Below, in pieces: positions 40,522 to 48,294 of a stretch of 64,000 nucleotides of DNA. Source of the stretch: Streptomyces sp. NBC_00510 (GTDB lineage Bacteria > Actinomycetota > Actinomycetes > Streptomycetales > Streptomycetaceae). The notes under the pieces are model-generated. The model had not been told where the DNA came from, did no database searches, and saw only the letters and a list, made by a program, of their open reading frames with translations. Location of the stretch: the NCBI GenBank assembly GCA_036013505.1, contig CP107851.1, positions 5,234,001-5,298,000 on the forward strand, read 5' to 3'. The first letter of the stretch is position 1. Every line of letters starts with the position of its first letter. The translations under genes were made by a program, and so were the position numbers.

Positions 40522-41675
40522 GGCTGGAAGACCGGATCCCCTTCTTCCGCGTCCTGTTGCTCGATGCCGTTGCCCGGGGGCGGTTCGGGCGCGAGGAGGT
40601 CGTGCAGCCGCTCCACGTCGGTGTCCAGCAGCGCGGCCAGCGGACGCAGGGTCGTCTCCCCCGCCAGGTAGGCCTTGTACAACTCCGAGGCGACACGGGG
40701 CGGGAAGCGCTCCGCCGAGGCCCGCGAGGCCTGCTTCTGGTAGTCGTCGCCGGCGCCCGCGAGCAGGTGGCAGGCCTCCGTGGTGAGGGCGCGCAGCTGT
40801 TTGCGGCGTGCCGCGTCGATGAGTCCCAGCTGGTGCAGCCGGGCCGCCAGCGCGCTCGGCGACACCCGGAAGCGCACGACGAGCCGCTCGAATCCGGCGT
40901 CCGAGAGCCCGCCCTCCGCTGCCGCGGCCTGCGTCAACTCCCTTGTGGGCATCAGCAGGTGTGACGCGAAGACGTTGGCCCTGACCTCGGCCAGGTCCTT
41001 CTGCCGGCCGGGGGCGACCCGGGACTCCACGACCACGCTCCGCGCGTCCCTGGAGAGGATGTGGCAGAGCTCGTGGGCCAGGGTGAAGCGCTGCCGCGTC
41101 CACAGGTCGGTGGGCGCGAGGAGGACGAGGCGGAAGGAGTCGGCCTGCCACGCCAGGCCGTCCACACCCGGGGGAAGCCCGGTGATGGCGACGTCCACCC
41201 CGAAGCGGTCCTCCATCGCCGCGATCAGCTCGTCCGTGCCCGTCCCCGCGGCCGGCAGCAGCTCCAGCACCTCGGCCGCCAGCCGCTCGCCCTGCGCCGC
41301 GTACCGCTCCGGCGCCGGGTCCACCTCCGGCACGGCGGGCAACTCCCTTGTGCGGCCCAGCAGCTCCAGCACCTCGTAGGCGTCGGCGAACCGTGCTGCG
41401 ACCTCCTGCGCCCCCACGGGGTCGGCGGTGGTGTCGCCCCGCGTACGGGCCGCGAGCGCGGGGCGCAGCGGCTCGTTGCCGGTCAGCAGCCAGTCCACGC
41501 TCGTGCCGCCCGCCTCGGCGATGAGCGCCAGGTCGAGCGAGGTGAAGCGGCGCACGCCGCTCAGCGACTTCGACAGCTTGTCGGGCGTGAGCCCGACCGA
41601 CCGGGCGAACGCGGCCTTGGTCATCGCGGCCGCGTCCATCACGGTGCGTACGCGTGTGATGACATACGGGTCCAT
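40518..41675 (-). CDS. XRE-family regulator with ImmA/IrrE-type (M78) metalloprotease domain
   Basis: A 385-residue fusion. Residues 5-68 form an XRE helix-turn-helix (TKAAFARSVGLTPDKLSKSLSGVRRF). The middle carries a COG2856/M78 peptidase with the zinc motif HELCH at 201-205 (FTLAHELCHILSRD), followed by a helical domain (EVRANVFASHLLMP) that usually supplies the third ligand region. The C-terminal quarter is helical and unassigned. Family members cut their cognate repressor or act as antitoxin-like regulators. It is co-transcribed with the PIN-like gene, and a palindrome sits just upstream of its start. Confidence 0.9.
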   Translation of the reverse strand: MDPYVITRVRTVMDAAAMTKAAFARSVGLTPDKLSKSLSGVRRFTSLDLALIAEAGGTSVDWLLTGNEPLRPALAARTRGDTTADPVGAQEVAARFADAYEVLELLGRTRELPAVPEVDPAPERYAAQGERLAAEVLELLPAAGTGTDELIAAMEDRFGVDVAITGLPPGVDGLAWQADSFRLVLLAPTDLWTRQRFTLAHELCHILSRDARSVVVESRVAPGRQKDLAEVRANVFASHLLMPTRELTQAAAAEGGLSDAGFERLVVRFRVSPSALAARLHQLGLIDAARRKQLRALTTEACHLLAGAGDDYQKQASRASAERFPPRVASELYKAYLAGETTLRPLAALLDTDVERLHDLLAPEPPPGNGIEQQDAEEGDPVFQP

Positions 41676-41686
41676 GGGAAAAGCGT

Positions 41687-41719
41687 AGGCGGGCCTTGCG
41701 ATAATCGCAAGGCCCGCCT
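41687..41719. promoter_or_regulatory. 15-bp-stem palindrome upstream of the XRE/ImmA gene
   Basis: Perfect arms 41687-41701 and 41705-41719 around TAA. The core TTGCGATAATCGCAA lies 11 bases before the XRE start and contains an AT-rich -10-like centre. It may act as terminator for the upstream PA14/FN3 gene, as operator for the XRE protein, or both. Confidence 0.65.
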
Positions 41720-41732
41720 CTGTGTGCTGATG

Positions 41733-43754
41733 CTACGGCGCCAGGACCGCGTAGGCGCCGCCCGGCGCGGACTCCGTGTCGTCGGCGTACACGGCGGTCA
41801 CCCAGTAGTAGTGGGTGGTGCCGCGCGACGCGGTGGCGTCGGTCCAGGCCTCGCCGGTCACCGGCTCCGGGGTGAGGCTTTCGTACCTGCCGGAGTCACG
41901 GTCCCAGCGGTAGACGCGGTAACCGACGGCGTCGGCCACGTCGTGCCATTCCAGACGTACGCCGTTCATCACGTCCTCGGCGCTCAACCCGACCGGAGAG
42001 CCCGCGGGGGTCTCGACGGAGGGTGTCAGGTCGAGTTCGGTGAACTCCACCACGGAGACCCCCTCGTCGGAGGCGAAGAGGGAGTTGCCCCAGGTGTCCT
42101 CGGCGTCGACGAAGTAGCACCCCTGCTCGCCGTCGGGCAGCCGCTCGGCGAGGTACCCGGTGGTGTCCGGGCCCAGCCACTCGACCACGTGGCCGAGGCA
42201 GATCCGTTCCCCGTCGTCCTCGTACACCTCACCGCGGTAGACCGTGTAACGGGCGAGGTCCGGCTCGGTGTTGGGATTCCAGTGCAGACGCACCCCGTAC
42301 TCCGCGGGCTCGGCGGTCAGGCCGGAGACCAGGGCCGGGGGGACCTCGTCGCCCGGCACAGCGAAGGCGGCCTCGTTCGAGGGTGCGGAAGCGACGCCGT
42401 CGGCGCTCTGGATGACGGTGTAGTGGTAGGTCACGCCGCGCCGCAGGGAGTTGCTGGTGTCGGTGCAGCTGTACCGCACCGGGTCCGAGCCGAGGTTGTC
42501 CTCGTGATCGACCGTGCAGGCGACGGGGGTCGCGGTGGCCGGGTTCACCGGCGAGGTGGTCGAGCGGTACACGGTGTACGTTCCGACGGCCTGCGCCCTG
42601 GGGAGGCTCCACGTCAGCTTGACGCCGAGGAGGTTCTCAAGGGGGGTAGCCGCCACGTCACGGGGTGCGTCCGGCCGGATCACCAGCGGGGCCGCGCCCG
42701 CGGACGCGGACTTCGCGGAGGTGTTGCCGGCGGCGTCCACCGCGGCGACGGCGTACGAGTACGTCGTCTTGGCGACGGCCGTCGTGTCGGTGTACGACGC
42801 GGCCGACGGGGTGCCGATCTGCGTCCACGGGCCCGCCGCCGACGTCGACCGGTAGACCCGGTACTGCTTGGCGTCCGACACCGCGTTCCAGGTCAGGGCG
42901 TAGCCCTTGCCGTCCGCGGTCACCGCGGCCTTCAGGCCGGACGGCACGGCCGGGACCTGTTCGTCGATCGAGGAGACGGTCACCGCGGAGGACATCGCGG
43001 AGGCGTTGCCCGCTTTGTCGACGGAGGTGACCGCGTAGGAGTACTTCGCCCCTGTGGCGGCCGGCACGTCACGGTAGGACGGCGCGGTCACGAGCGCGCT
43101 GCCGCCGATCCGTGCCCAGGCGCCGGTGCCGGTGCGCCGGTAGACCCGGTAACCGGCCAGGTCCATCTCGGTGTTCCTGGTCCACGCGAGCGTGAAAGCG
43201 TGGCCGCTGGCCGGGGCCTTGAGGCCGGTGGGTGCCAGCGGCTTCGTCTTGTCCACCGACGCCGACGTGCGCGGCGCGTACGTGAACTTGACGTTGGCGG
43301 TGCCCTTGAAGGCGGCGTAGTCGACGCGGAGGGTGTGCTTGCCCTTGGGGACGGTGAGGTTGAGCGTCTTGTTCTGTGTGGCGCTCACGTCCTTCCAGAG
43401 GTCGATCTTGCGGGTGCCGTCGAGGTAGACGCGGATGCCGTCGCGGGTGGCGGCGGTGAACGTGAACGGGCCGCCGGAGCCGAAGTCGCGGGTCAGGCTC
43501 CAGCGGACGCCGAAGTTGTCCTTCGGCAGGGTGACGCCGGCGGGGTCGCCGGTGCCGTAGTTCTCGTTGATCGAGGTGTCGCAGGCGGTCTTCTTCGGGG
43601 TGCCCTTGAAGGTGGTGTTGGCGTAGTACGACGCCAGCCAGACCCCGGTGGAACAGGTGGTCGCCGCGTGGGCGGTGCCGGCGGGCACCGCGAATCCGGT
43701 GGCGGCCGTGGCGAGCGCGAGCGCCGTGGCGCGGGCGCGTATGGACTTGGTCAA
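41733..43754 (-). CDS. Secreted PA14-like/multi-FN3 protein
   Basis: A 673-residue exported protein. A Sec-type signal (MTKSIRARATALALATAATGF...AHAA) is followed by a PA14-like beta-barrel (about 36-165: WLASYYANTTFKGTP, NFGVRWSLTRDFGSGGPFTF, DGIRVYLDGTRKIDLW, GKHTLRVDYAAFKG). About five fibronectin type III domains follow to the C-terminus (EMDLAGYRVYRR, YSYAVTSVDKAGN and similar). PA14 domains bind carbohydrate, so a cell-wall or polysaccharide-binding scaffold is likely. No catalytic domain. Its closest relative in the window ends at 48713; a collapsed third copy lies at 12681. Confidence 0.9.
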   Translation of the reverse strand: MTKSIRARATALALATAATGFAVPAGTAHAATTCSTGVWLASYYANTTFKGTPKKTACDTSINENYGTGDPAGVTLPKDNFGVRWSLTRDFGSGGPFTFTAATRDGIRVYLDGTRKIDLWKDVSATQNKTLNLTVPKGKHTLRVDYAAFKGTANVKFTYAPRTSASVDKTKPLAPTGLKAPASGHAFTLAWTRNTEMDLAGYRVYRRTGTGAWARIGGSALVTAPSYRDVPAATGAKYSYAVTSVDKAGNASAMSSAVTVSSIDEQVPAVPSGLKAAVTADGKGYALTWNAVSDAKQYRVYRSTSAAGPWTQIGTPSAASYTDTTAVAKTTYSYAVAAVDAAGNTSAKSASAGAAPLVIRPDAPRDVAATPLENLLGVKLTWSLPRAQAVGTYTVYRSTTSPVNPATATPVACTVDHEDNLGSDPVRYSCTDTSNSLRRGVTYHYTVIQSADGVASAPSNEAAFAVPGDEVPPALVSGLTAEPAEYGVRLHWNPNTEPDLARYTVYRGEVYEDDGERICLGHVVEWLGPDTTGYLAERLPDGEQGCYFVDAEDTWGNSLFASDEGVSVVEFTELDLTPSVETPAGSPVGLSAEDVMNGVRLEWHDVADAVGYRVYRWDRDSGRYESLTPEPVTGEAWTDATASRGTTHYYWVTAVYADDTESAPGGAYAVLAP

Positions 43755-43979
43755 AGATCCCTCCCTGAGGAGGAAGATCCTGGCAGGGCCCGAACGTCAG
43801 TGCCAAGTCGTCCCGGAAGCCGTGATCAGGCCGTGTCGTACCGGGCGGGATTCCCCGCGGGGCGGCGAACGGGGGGCGTCGCGCGAGGGAACGGACGGTG
43901 TGACGGCGGCCTCCGCCGAAGGGGTGGCCGTGGGGGGCGGGGCGGGCGTGTGGGACGCGTGGTGGGGAAGACGGTCCGT

Positions 43980-44447
43980 ATGCCGCACAGAGGCGTCGGA
44001 GCCGGGATCGTGGTGGGGCTGGCCGTGGGGATGGTGGCCGGTGCGGTGCCGCTCGGCGCGAGCTGGGGCGCCGAGGGGCTGGACGTGGGGCTGGCGACGG
44101 TGGCGATGTGGGCCGGGCTGCGGCTGGCGGCGCGGCGCGAGGGGCCGTGGTGGGTCGCCGGGCTGATGACGCTGGCCCTGGTGAGCGTGGGCGTCGTGGC
44201 GTACGGGGACGTGGGCGTGCCGCGGTACGCGGGGCTGGTGCCGGTCCCGGTGGTGGCGGCGCTGCTGGTGGTGGGCGGCGCCGGGTCCGTGTGGGCCCGG
44301 CGCCGCGAGATGGGCGGCGTGGTGGGTGCGGCGGCCGGGGCGGGCGCGCTGGTGGCCGCCGCGTGGCTGCCGGTGTGGGTGGCGGCCGCGATGTGGGCGG
44401 CGGCTCAAGCCGGTTCGACGTCACGGACCTCGCTGCCGACGAGGTAG
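43980..44447 (+). CDS. Small polytopic membrane protein
   Basis: A 155-residue protein from ATG 43980 (GTGs at 43959 and 43962 are alternatives). Four to five hydrophobic helices: GAGIVVGLAVGMVAGAVPLG, VGLATVAMWAGLRLA, WWVAGLMTLALVSVGVVAYG, LVPVPVVAALLVVGGAGSVW and GVVGAAAGAGALVAAAWLPVWVAAAMWAAA. No recognisable family. It is divergent from the PA14/FN3 gene, and its last 43 bases overlap the 3' end of the NIPSNAP gene on the other strand. Confidence 0.62.
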   Translation: MPHRGVGAGIVVGLAVGMVAGAVPLGASWGAEGLDVGLATVAMWAGLRLAARREGPWWVAGLMTLALVSVGVVAYGDVGVPRYAGLVPVPVVAALLVVGGAGSVWARRREMGGVVGAAAGAGALVAAAWLPVWVAAAMWAAAQAGSTSRTSLPTR

Positions 44448-44701
44448 TCATCGGGCTGCAGCGGCATCCGTACGCGTTCGGGGCTGTCCCAGTAGCGGGC
44501 GTTGGCCGCGGCGAAGCCGTCCTCGCCGTCGTAGGCGATCAGCCAGACGAACTGGCTGCGCTCGCGGTCCACCCAGGCCAGGCCGATCTCGAAGCCGTGG
44601 GCCCGGCGCAACGGCACGATCTCGGCGTGCCACAGGCCGAGCCAGGCGTCGAGCATCTCCGGCTTGATGGTGTACGTCCGCAGCTGTGTGGTCCTGGGCA
44701 A
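44405..44701 (-). CDS. NIPSNAP-family protein
   Basis: A 98-residue ferredoxin-like-fold protein of the NIPSNAP family (TQLRTYTIKPEMLDAWLGLW, IGLAWVDRERSQFVWLIAYDG, RYWDSPER). NIPSNAP proteins are small alpha+beta barrels of unclear function, often beside oxidoreductases. The only in-frame start is TTG at 44701, with AGGGAG upstream. The 9-bp repeat tract before it is in the same frame and encodes AK/PK/PR tripeptides, but no start codon lies within that tract. It follows the GrpE-like gene in the same direction with a 69-base gap, so it probably shares the transcript. Confidence 0.8.
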   Translation of the reverse strand: MPRTTQLRTYTIKPEMLDAWLGLWHAEIVPLRRAHGFEIGLAWVDRERSQFVWLIAYDGEDGFAAANARYWDSPERVRMPLQPDDYLVGSEVRDVEPA

Positions 44702-44707
44702 TCCGGG

Positions 44708-44767
44708 GCTCCCTGGGTTCCTCGGGTCCTTGGGTTCCTTGGCTTCCTTGGCATCCTTGGCCCCCTT
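44708..44767. repeat. 9-bp tandem repeat tract (TTCCTTGGC-type)
   Basis: Six to seven imperfect units, of which the last four (GTTCCTTGG, CTTCCTTGG, CATCCTTGG and neighbours) are near identical. The tract fills the gap between the GrpE-like stop and the NIPSNAP start, and on the minus strand gives A/C-rich purine runs (CCAAGGAAG). Confidence 0.8.
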
Positions 44768-44770
44768 CGG

Positions 44771-45424
44771 TCACGCGGGCGCGTGCACGCGGACCTGCTG
44801 GGGGCGTACGACGCGGTCCCCCATGCGGTAGCCGTGCCGTACGACCTCCGCGACGTCGCCGGCGAGCTCCGGCCGGGGCGCGGGGACGGTGCCCACGGCC
44901 TCCTGGAGGGCGGGGTCGAAGCGCCCGGCGGTGACCGGGATGCGGGTCATGCCGTACTTCTCCAGGAGGGTGAGCAGCTCGGCCCCGACCGAGTCGCCGA
45001 AGCCGCCGTCGACGCCGAGGTGGCGGTCGATGCGGTCCAGGAGGAGGACGAGGTCGTACAGGAGCGGTTGCACCAGCCGGCCCTCGGCGGCCCTGCGGGT
45101 GTGGTCGAGCTCGGCGCGCAGTTCGTCCAGACCGCGCCGTCCCTCACGGTCGTTGAGCAGCCGGCGGCGGAACTGGTCGCCGAGCGCGGCCATTTCCTCG
45201 CGCAGGCCGTCGACGGCGTCGGCCACCACCGCCAGGGGGTCGGGCGCGGGCTCCTCCGCGGTCTGCGGTGCGGGGCCCGGGGAGGCGTCCTCCGGCGGCA
45301 CTTGTGGCGGCGCGGGGGGCTGTGGGGGCACCTCCGGCAGGAGTGGCGGTGGCGGCACCACCGGCACGGCCGGCAGGGGCGGGACCTGCGGAGGCTGCGG
45401 AGGTAGCGGTGGCGGGGTGCTCAT
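44771..45424 (-). CDS. GrpE-like nucleotide exchange factor of the second Hsp70 cassette
   Basis: A 217-residue protein. The first 50 residues are almost all Pro with Ala, Val and Leu (PPPLPPQPPQVPPLP). Residues about 65-150 form the helical GrpE dimer (VADAVDGLREEMAALGDQFRRRLLNDREGRRGLDELRAEL), and the end is a beta wing (ALQEAVGTVPAPR ... HGYRMGDRVVRPQQVRVHA), which matches the canonical GrpE ending GYRIGERTIRPARVAV. It starts inside the stop of the J-like gene (ATGA). It should act as exchange factor for the Hsp70 encoded two genes upstream. The Pro-rich head is unusual. Confidence 0.85.
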   Translation of the reverse strand: MSTPPPLPPQPPQVPPLPAVPVVPPPPLLPEVPPQPPAPPQVPPEDASPGPAPQTAEEPAPDPLAVVADAVDGLREEMAALGDQFRRRLLNDREGRRGLDELRAELDHTRRAAEGRLVQPLLYDLVLLLDRIDRHLGVDGGFGDSVGAELLTLLEKYGMTRIPVTAGRFDPALQEAVGTVPAPRPELAGDVAEVVRHGYRMGDRVVRPQQVRVHAPA

Positions 45425-46560
45425 GCGCGGCTCCAGTACTGCTGCGGCGGGTTGAGGAGGTGCCGGGGGAGGGACGCGCGGGTGTGCCACCAGCGCGGTC
45501 GGAAGCCGATCCACGCGATGAGCGCGAGGGCGGCGAGCGCCACGAACCAGGCGTAGGGCCTGGCCGGTGTGAGCGGCACCACGACGGCCGGGACGAGGAC
45601 CCAGAGCATGCTCTTGTGCCACCGCCAGGTCTTGCCCAGGGACTCGGCGGCGAGCCCCCGGTAGAACTCCAGCCGCCCCAGCAGGTCCGGATCGGCCGGG
45701 CGCACGGCCAGGCCCTGGTCGACGCAGTGCAGGATGCGCCGGGGGGCCTCCTCGGAGGCGACGACCAGCCTCCGGGTGACCGGGTGGGTGATCATCGAGC
45801 CCTCGGCACGCAGCGACCAGATGCGGCTGATCTGGTTGCGCAGCCCGGTGTGGCCGGGACTGTGCGCCAGGACCTTCTCGTACCAGGTCAGCGCCTCGTC
45901 GAAGCGCGAGGAGGCGTACAGGCCGTCACCGACGGCGAGTTCGGTCCCGAGGTCGCCCGGCGCCAGCTCGTCGGCCTTCATGTACCAGGTCAGGGCCGTG
46001 TGGTGGTCGCCGAGCGCGGTGTGGACGTTGCCGATCTGGAAGTGGTTCGCGGCGTCGTCCGGGTTCAACTGCAGCGCCCTGCGGTGCTCCTGCAGGGCGT
46101 CCTGGTACGCGCCGAGGTCCTGGTGGACGGCGCCCAGCAGCCGCCAGGCGTAGGCGTCGCGGTCGTCGTGGTGCACGGCCTGGCGGAGCTCGTACTCGGC
46201 GGCCTGCAGGTCGCCGTCCTCGATGTTGCGTTCGGCGATGCCCACCCAGTCGCGTACGGTGCCGCCGAGGGTCGGCTGTACGGCCTCCGGCTCCCGGGGC
46301 CCCGGCCCCTTCCTCCGGGACCGGGCCAGCCGCCGGTCGTACAGGGCGCGGGCGGAGGGGTCGGTGAGCGCCTTGCGGGCCTCCAGCACGCGCCGCACCT
46401 TGTCCTCGGCCTCGCGGCGCTTGTCGGCGGTGGGGGCCTTGCTCGCCTTCCCCGCCCAGCTGCGGTGCTCGCGGTCGAGCTTCCTGCCGATCTCCTCGGC
46501 GCTGTCGGCGGTGCCGATCCCGAACTCGGCGTAGTAGTCGGGCACGTCCGTCGTGGTCAT
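45421..46560 (-). CDS. J-domain-like/TPR/membrane protein lacking HPD
   Basis: A 379-residue protein. Residues 5-80 fold like a J domain by pattern (DYYAEFGIGTADSAEEIGRKL ... RRVLEARKALTDPSARALYDRRL), but the stretch between helices 2 and 3 reads REHRSWAGKASKAPTADKR and has no HPD. Residues about 100-280 form TPR repeats (AEYELRQAVHHDDRDAYAWRLLG, ALQEHRRALQLNPDDAANHFQIG, ALTWYEKVLAHSPGH). Two close transmembrane helices follow (about 322-365). It would dock TPR ligands at the membrane and link them to the Hsp70. It is preceded by the Hsp70 gene and overlaps the GrpE-like gene. Confidence 0.85.
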   Translation of the reverse strand: MTTTDVPDYYAEFGIGTADSAEEIGRKLDREHRSWAGKASKAPTADKRREAEDKVRRVLEARKALTDPSARALYDRRLARSRRKGPGPREPEAVQPTLGGTVRDWVGIAERNIEDGDLQAAEYELRQAVHHDDRDAYAWRLLGAVHQDLGAYQDALQEHRRALQLNPDDAANHFQIGNVHTALGDHHTALTWYMKADELAPGDLGTELAVGDGLYASSRFDEALTWYEKVLAHSPGHTGLRNQISRIWSLRAEGSMITHPVTRRLVVASEEAPRRILHCVDQGLAVRPADPDLLGRLEFYRGLAAESLGKTWRWHKSMLWVLVPAVVVPLTPARPYAWFVALAALALIAWIGFRPRWWHTRASLPRHLLNPPQQYWSRA

Positions 46561-46582
46561 GGGGCGTCGGCTCCCGCTCCGG

Positions 46583-48178
46583 TCAGAGGGCCGCGGTGCG
46601 GGACACGCGGTCGCTGAGTTCCTCGAGCTCCTCGGTGCCCAGGTTGTCCGGGCGCTCGACCTCGAACTCGCCGAGCCACTCGCCCGAGGTCAGGTCCTTG
46701 ACCTCGACGTGGATGATGCCGTCCACGTCGTAGGCGTAGTACACCTCGAAGGGTGCGCCCTTGGGGTACGGCGGGATCTTGAGGGTGCTCTCGCCGACGA
46801 CCTTCACGTAGTCCAGGTCCTCGCCCTCGCCCTCGGTGACCTGCACCCGCAGCGCGGTCTGGCGCTCCCGGACCGTGTAGAAGGTGTCGCTCTCCTTCGC
46901 GGGGACCGTGGTGTTGTGCGGGATGATCACCGCGTTGTACTCCGGTGAGCGGGGGGCGTCGTCGTGGACGGCGACCATGCCGAGCGACTGCGAGGTGACG
47001 TCCTTGATGGACTTCACCCTGCCCTTGGTGAGCCGGGCCAGGCCGTCGCCCGGGGCGGACTCCACGTGGGCGCCGCTGCCGATGTACTTCTTGCGCTCGG
47101 CGGCCTGTTCGGCGCGGACCTCGGCGTCCAGGGCGATCAGCGCGGCCCCCAGGGCCACCACCTCGTCCTGGCTGACCCCGCGTTCCGCGGTCCGCCCGGA
47201 CAGCCGCTCCACCAGGGCCGGGACCTGCGGCATCCGCGTGGAACCGCCGACGAGCAGCACCTTGTCGACGTCGTCCCAGGTGAGTGCGGACTCCTCCAGG
47301 ACGCCCTCGGTGAGGATGCGGGTGCGGTCCAGCAGTTCGGCGGTGAGCTCGTCGAACTTCTCGCGGGTGACGCGGATCTGCTCGTGCCGGCCGCCGGCCG
47401 AGAGCATGACGACCGCCTGCGGGGCGTTGGACAGGGTGCGCTTGGCGATCTCCGCCTTGTCGCGCAGTTCGGCGAGGGTGGCGGTGTCGTCGGTGAGGTC
47501 GGGGCCGCCGGCCGCCATGAAGGCGCCGTTGAGGTGCTCCATCAGCGCCCCGTCCCAGTCGAAGCCGCCGAGGTTGCGGTCGCCGTCGGTGGCGATGACG
47601 TCGTACTCGCCGTCCTCGACCTTCATCACGGTGACGTCGAAGGTGCCGCCGCCGAGGTCGTAGACGAGGACGGTGCCGACCCGCTCGTCCTCGTCCTGGT
47701 CGAGCCCGTACGCGAGGGCGGCCGCGGTCGGCTCGTTGACGATCCGCAGCACCTCCAGGCCGGCGATCCGGCCGGCGTCCTGGGTGGCCTTGCGGCGGGC
47801 GTCGTCGAAGTAGGCGGGGACGGTGATCACGGCGCGCTCGACGGGCTCGCCGAGCATCATCTCGGCGTCCTCCTTGAGCCGCTTGAGGATCAGCGCGGAG
47901 ATCTCCTCGGGGCGGAAGGGGGTGCCGGACTCCGAGGTGTAGACGGGGGTGGGCTCGCCCATGTAGCGCTTGACGAACTGCACCACGTGGTCCGGGGCGG
48001 TGGCCGCGGAGCGTTTGGCCTGCGAGCCGACGACGACGACGTCGCCCTGGAACATCACCACGGACGGGGTGATGTTCTCGCCCTCGCGGTTGCGGACGAT
48101 GGACGCGGTGCCGGTCCGGTCCGCCACCGCGACAGCGGAGTACGTCGTGCCCAGATCGATTCCCACAACCCGTGCCAC
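46583..48178 (-). CDS. Lidless Hsp70-family protein
   Basis: A 531-residue Hsp70 starting at GTG 48178, with GGGAGG about 9 bases upstream. The ATPase domain is complete (GIDLGTTYSAVAV, VPAYFDDARRKATQDAG, IVNEPTAAALAYGLD, VYDLGGGTFDVTV, LLVGGSTRMPQVP). A beta substrate-binding domain follows (SQSLGMVAVHDDAP ... NTTVPAKESDTFYTV ... VYYAYDVDGIIHVEVKDLTSGEWLGEF). The protein then ends within about 30 residues, so the alpha-helical lid present in the DnaK at 35769 is absent. A linker insertion of about 35 residues (EQAAERKKYIGSGAHVE) separates the domains. With the J-like and GrpE-like genes it makes a complete alternative Hsp70 set. Confidence 0.93.
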   Translation of the reverse strand: MARVVGIDLGTTYSAVAVADRTGTASIVRNREGENITPSVVMFQGDVVVVGSQAKRSAATAPDHVVQFVKRYMGEPTPVYTSESGTPFRPEEISALILKRLKEDAEMMLGEPVERAVITVPAYFDDARRKATQDAGRIAGLEVLRIVNEPTAAALAYGLDQDEDERVGTVLVYDLGGGTFDVTVMKVEDGEYDVIATDGDRNLGGFDWDGALMEHLNGAFMAAGGPDLTDDTATLAELRDKAEIAKRTLSNAPQAVVMLSAGGRHEQIRVTREKFDELTAELLDRTRILTEGVLEESALTWDDVDKVLLVGGSTRMPQVPALVERLSGRTAERGVSQDEVVALGAALIALDAEVRAEQAAERKKYIGSGAHVESAPGDGLARLTKGRVKSIKDVTSQSLGMVAVHDDAPRSPEYNAVIIPHNTTVPAKESDTFYTVRERQTALRVQVTEGEGEDLDYVKVVGESTLKIPPYPKGAPFEVYYAYDVDGIIHVEVKDLTSGEWLGEFEVERPDNLGTEELEELSDRVSRTAAL

Positions 48179-48294
48179 AGCCGGGCACCTCCCCGTAGCC
48201 GTACGCCATCCGAATCTGCCGGAGCGTCAATCATGCAGCATGCAGGGGTGTTTCGGGGCGGGATCGACAGGGCCGCGGGGGCCCGCGGCGAGGG

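Noticed and set aside
41061..44447. An 1128-residue plus-strand open frame
   Set aside because: It is mostly antisense to the XRE/ImmA and PA14/FN3 genes; only its last 155 residues (from 43980) have coding character and were kept as a small membrane protein.
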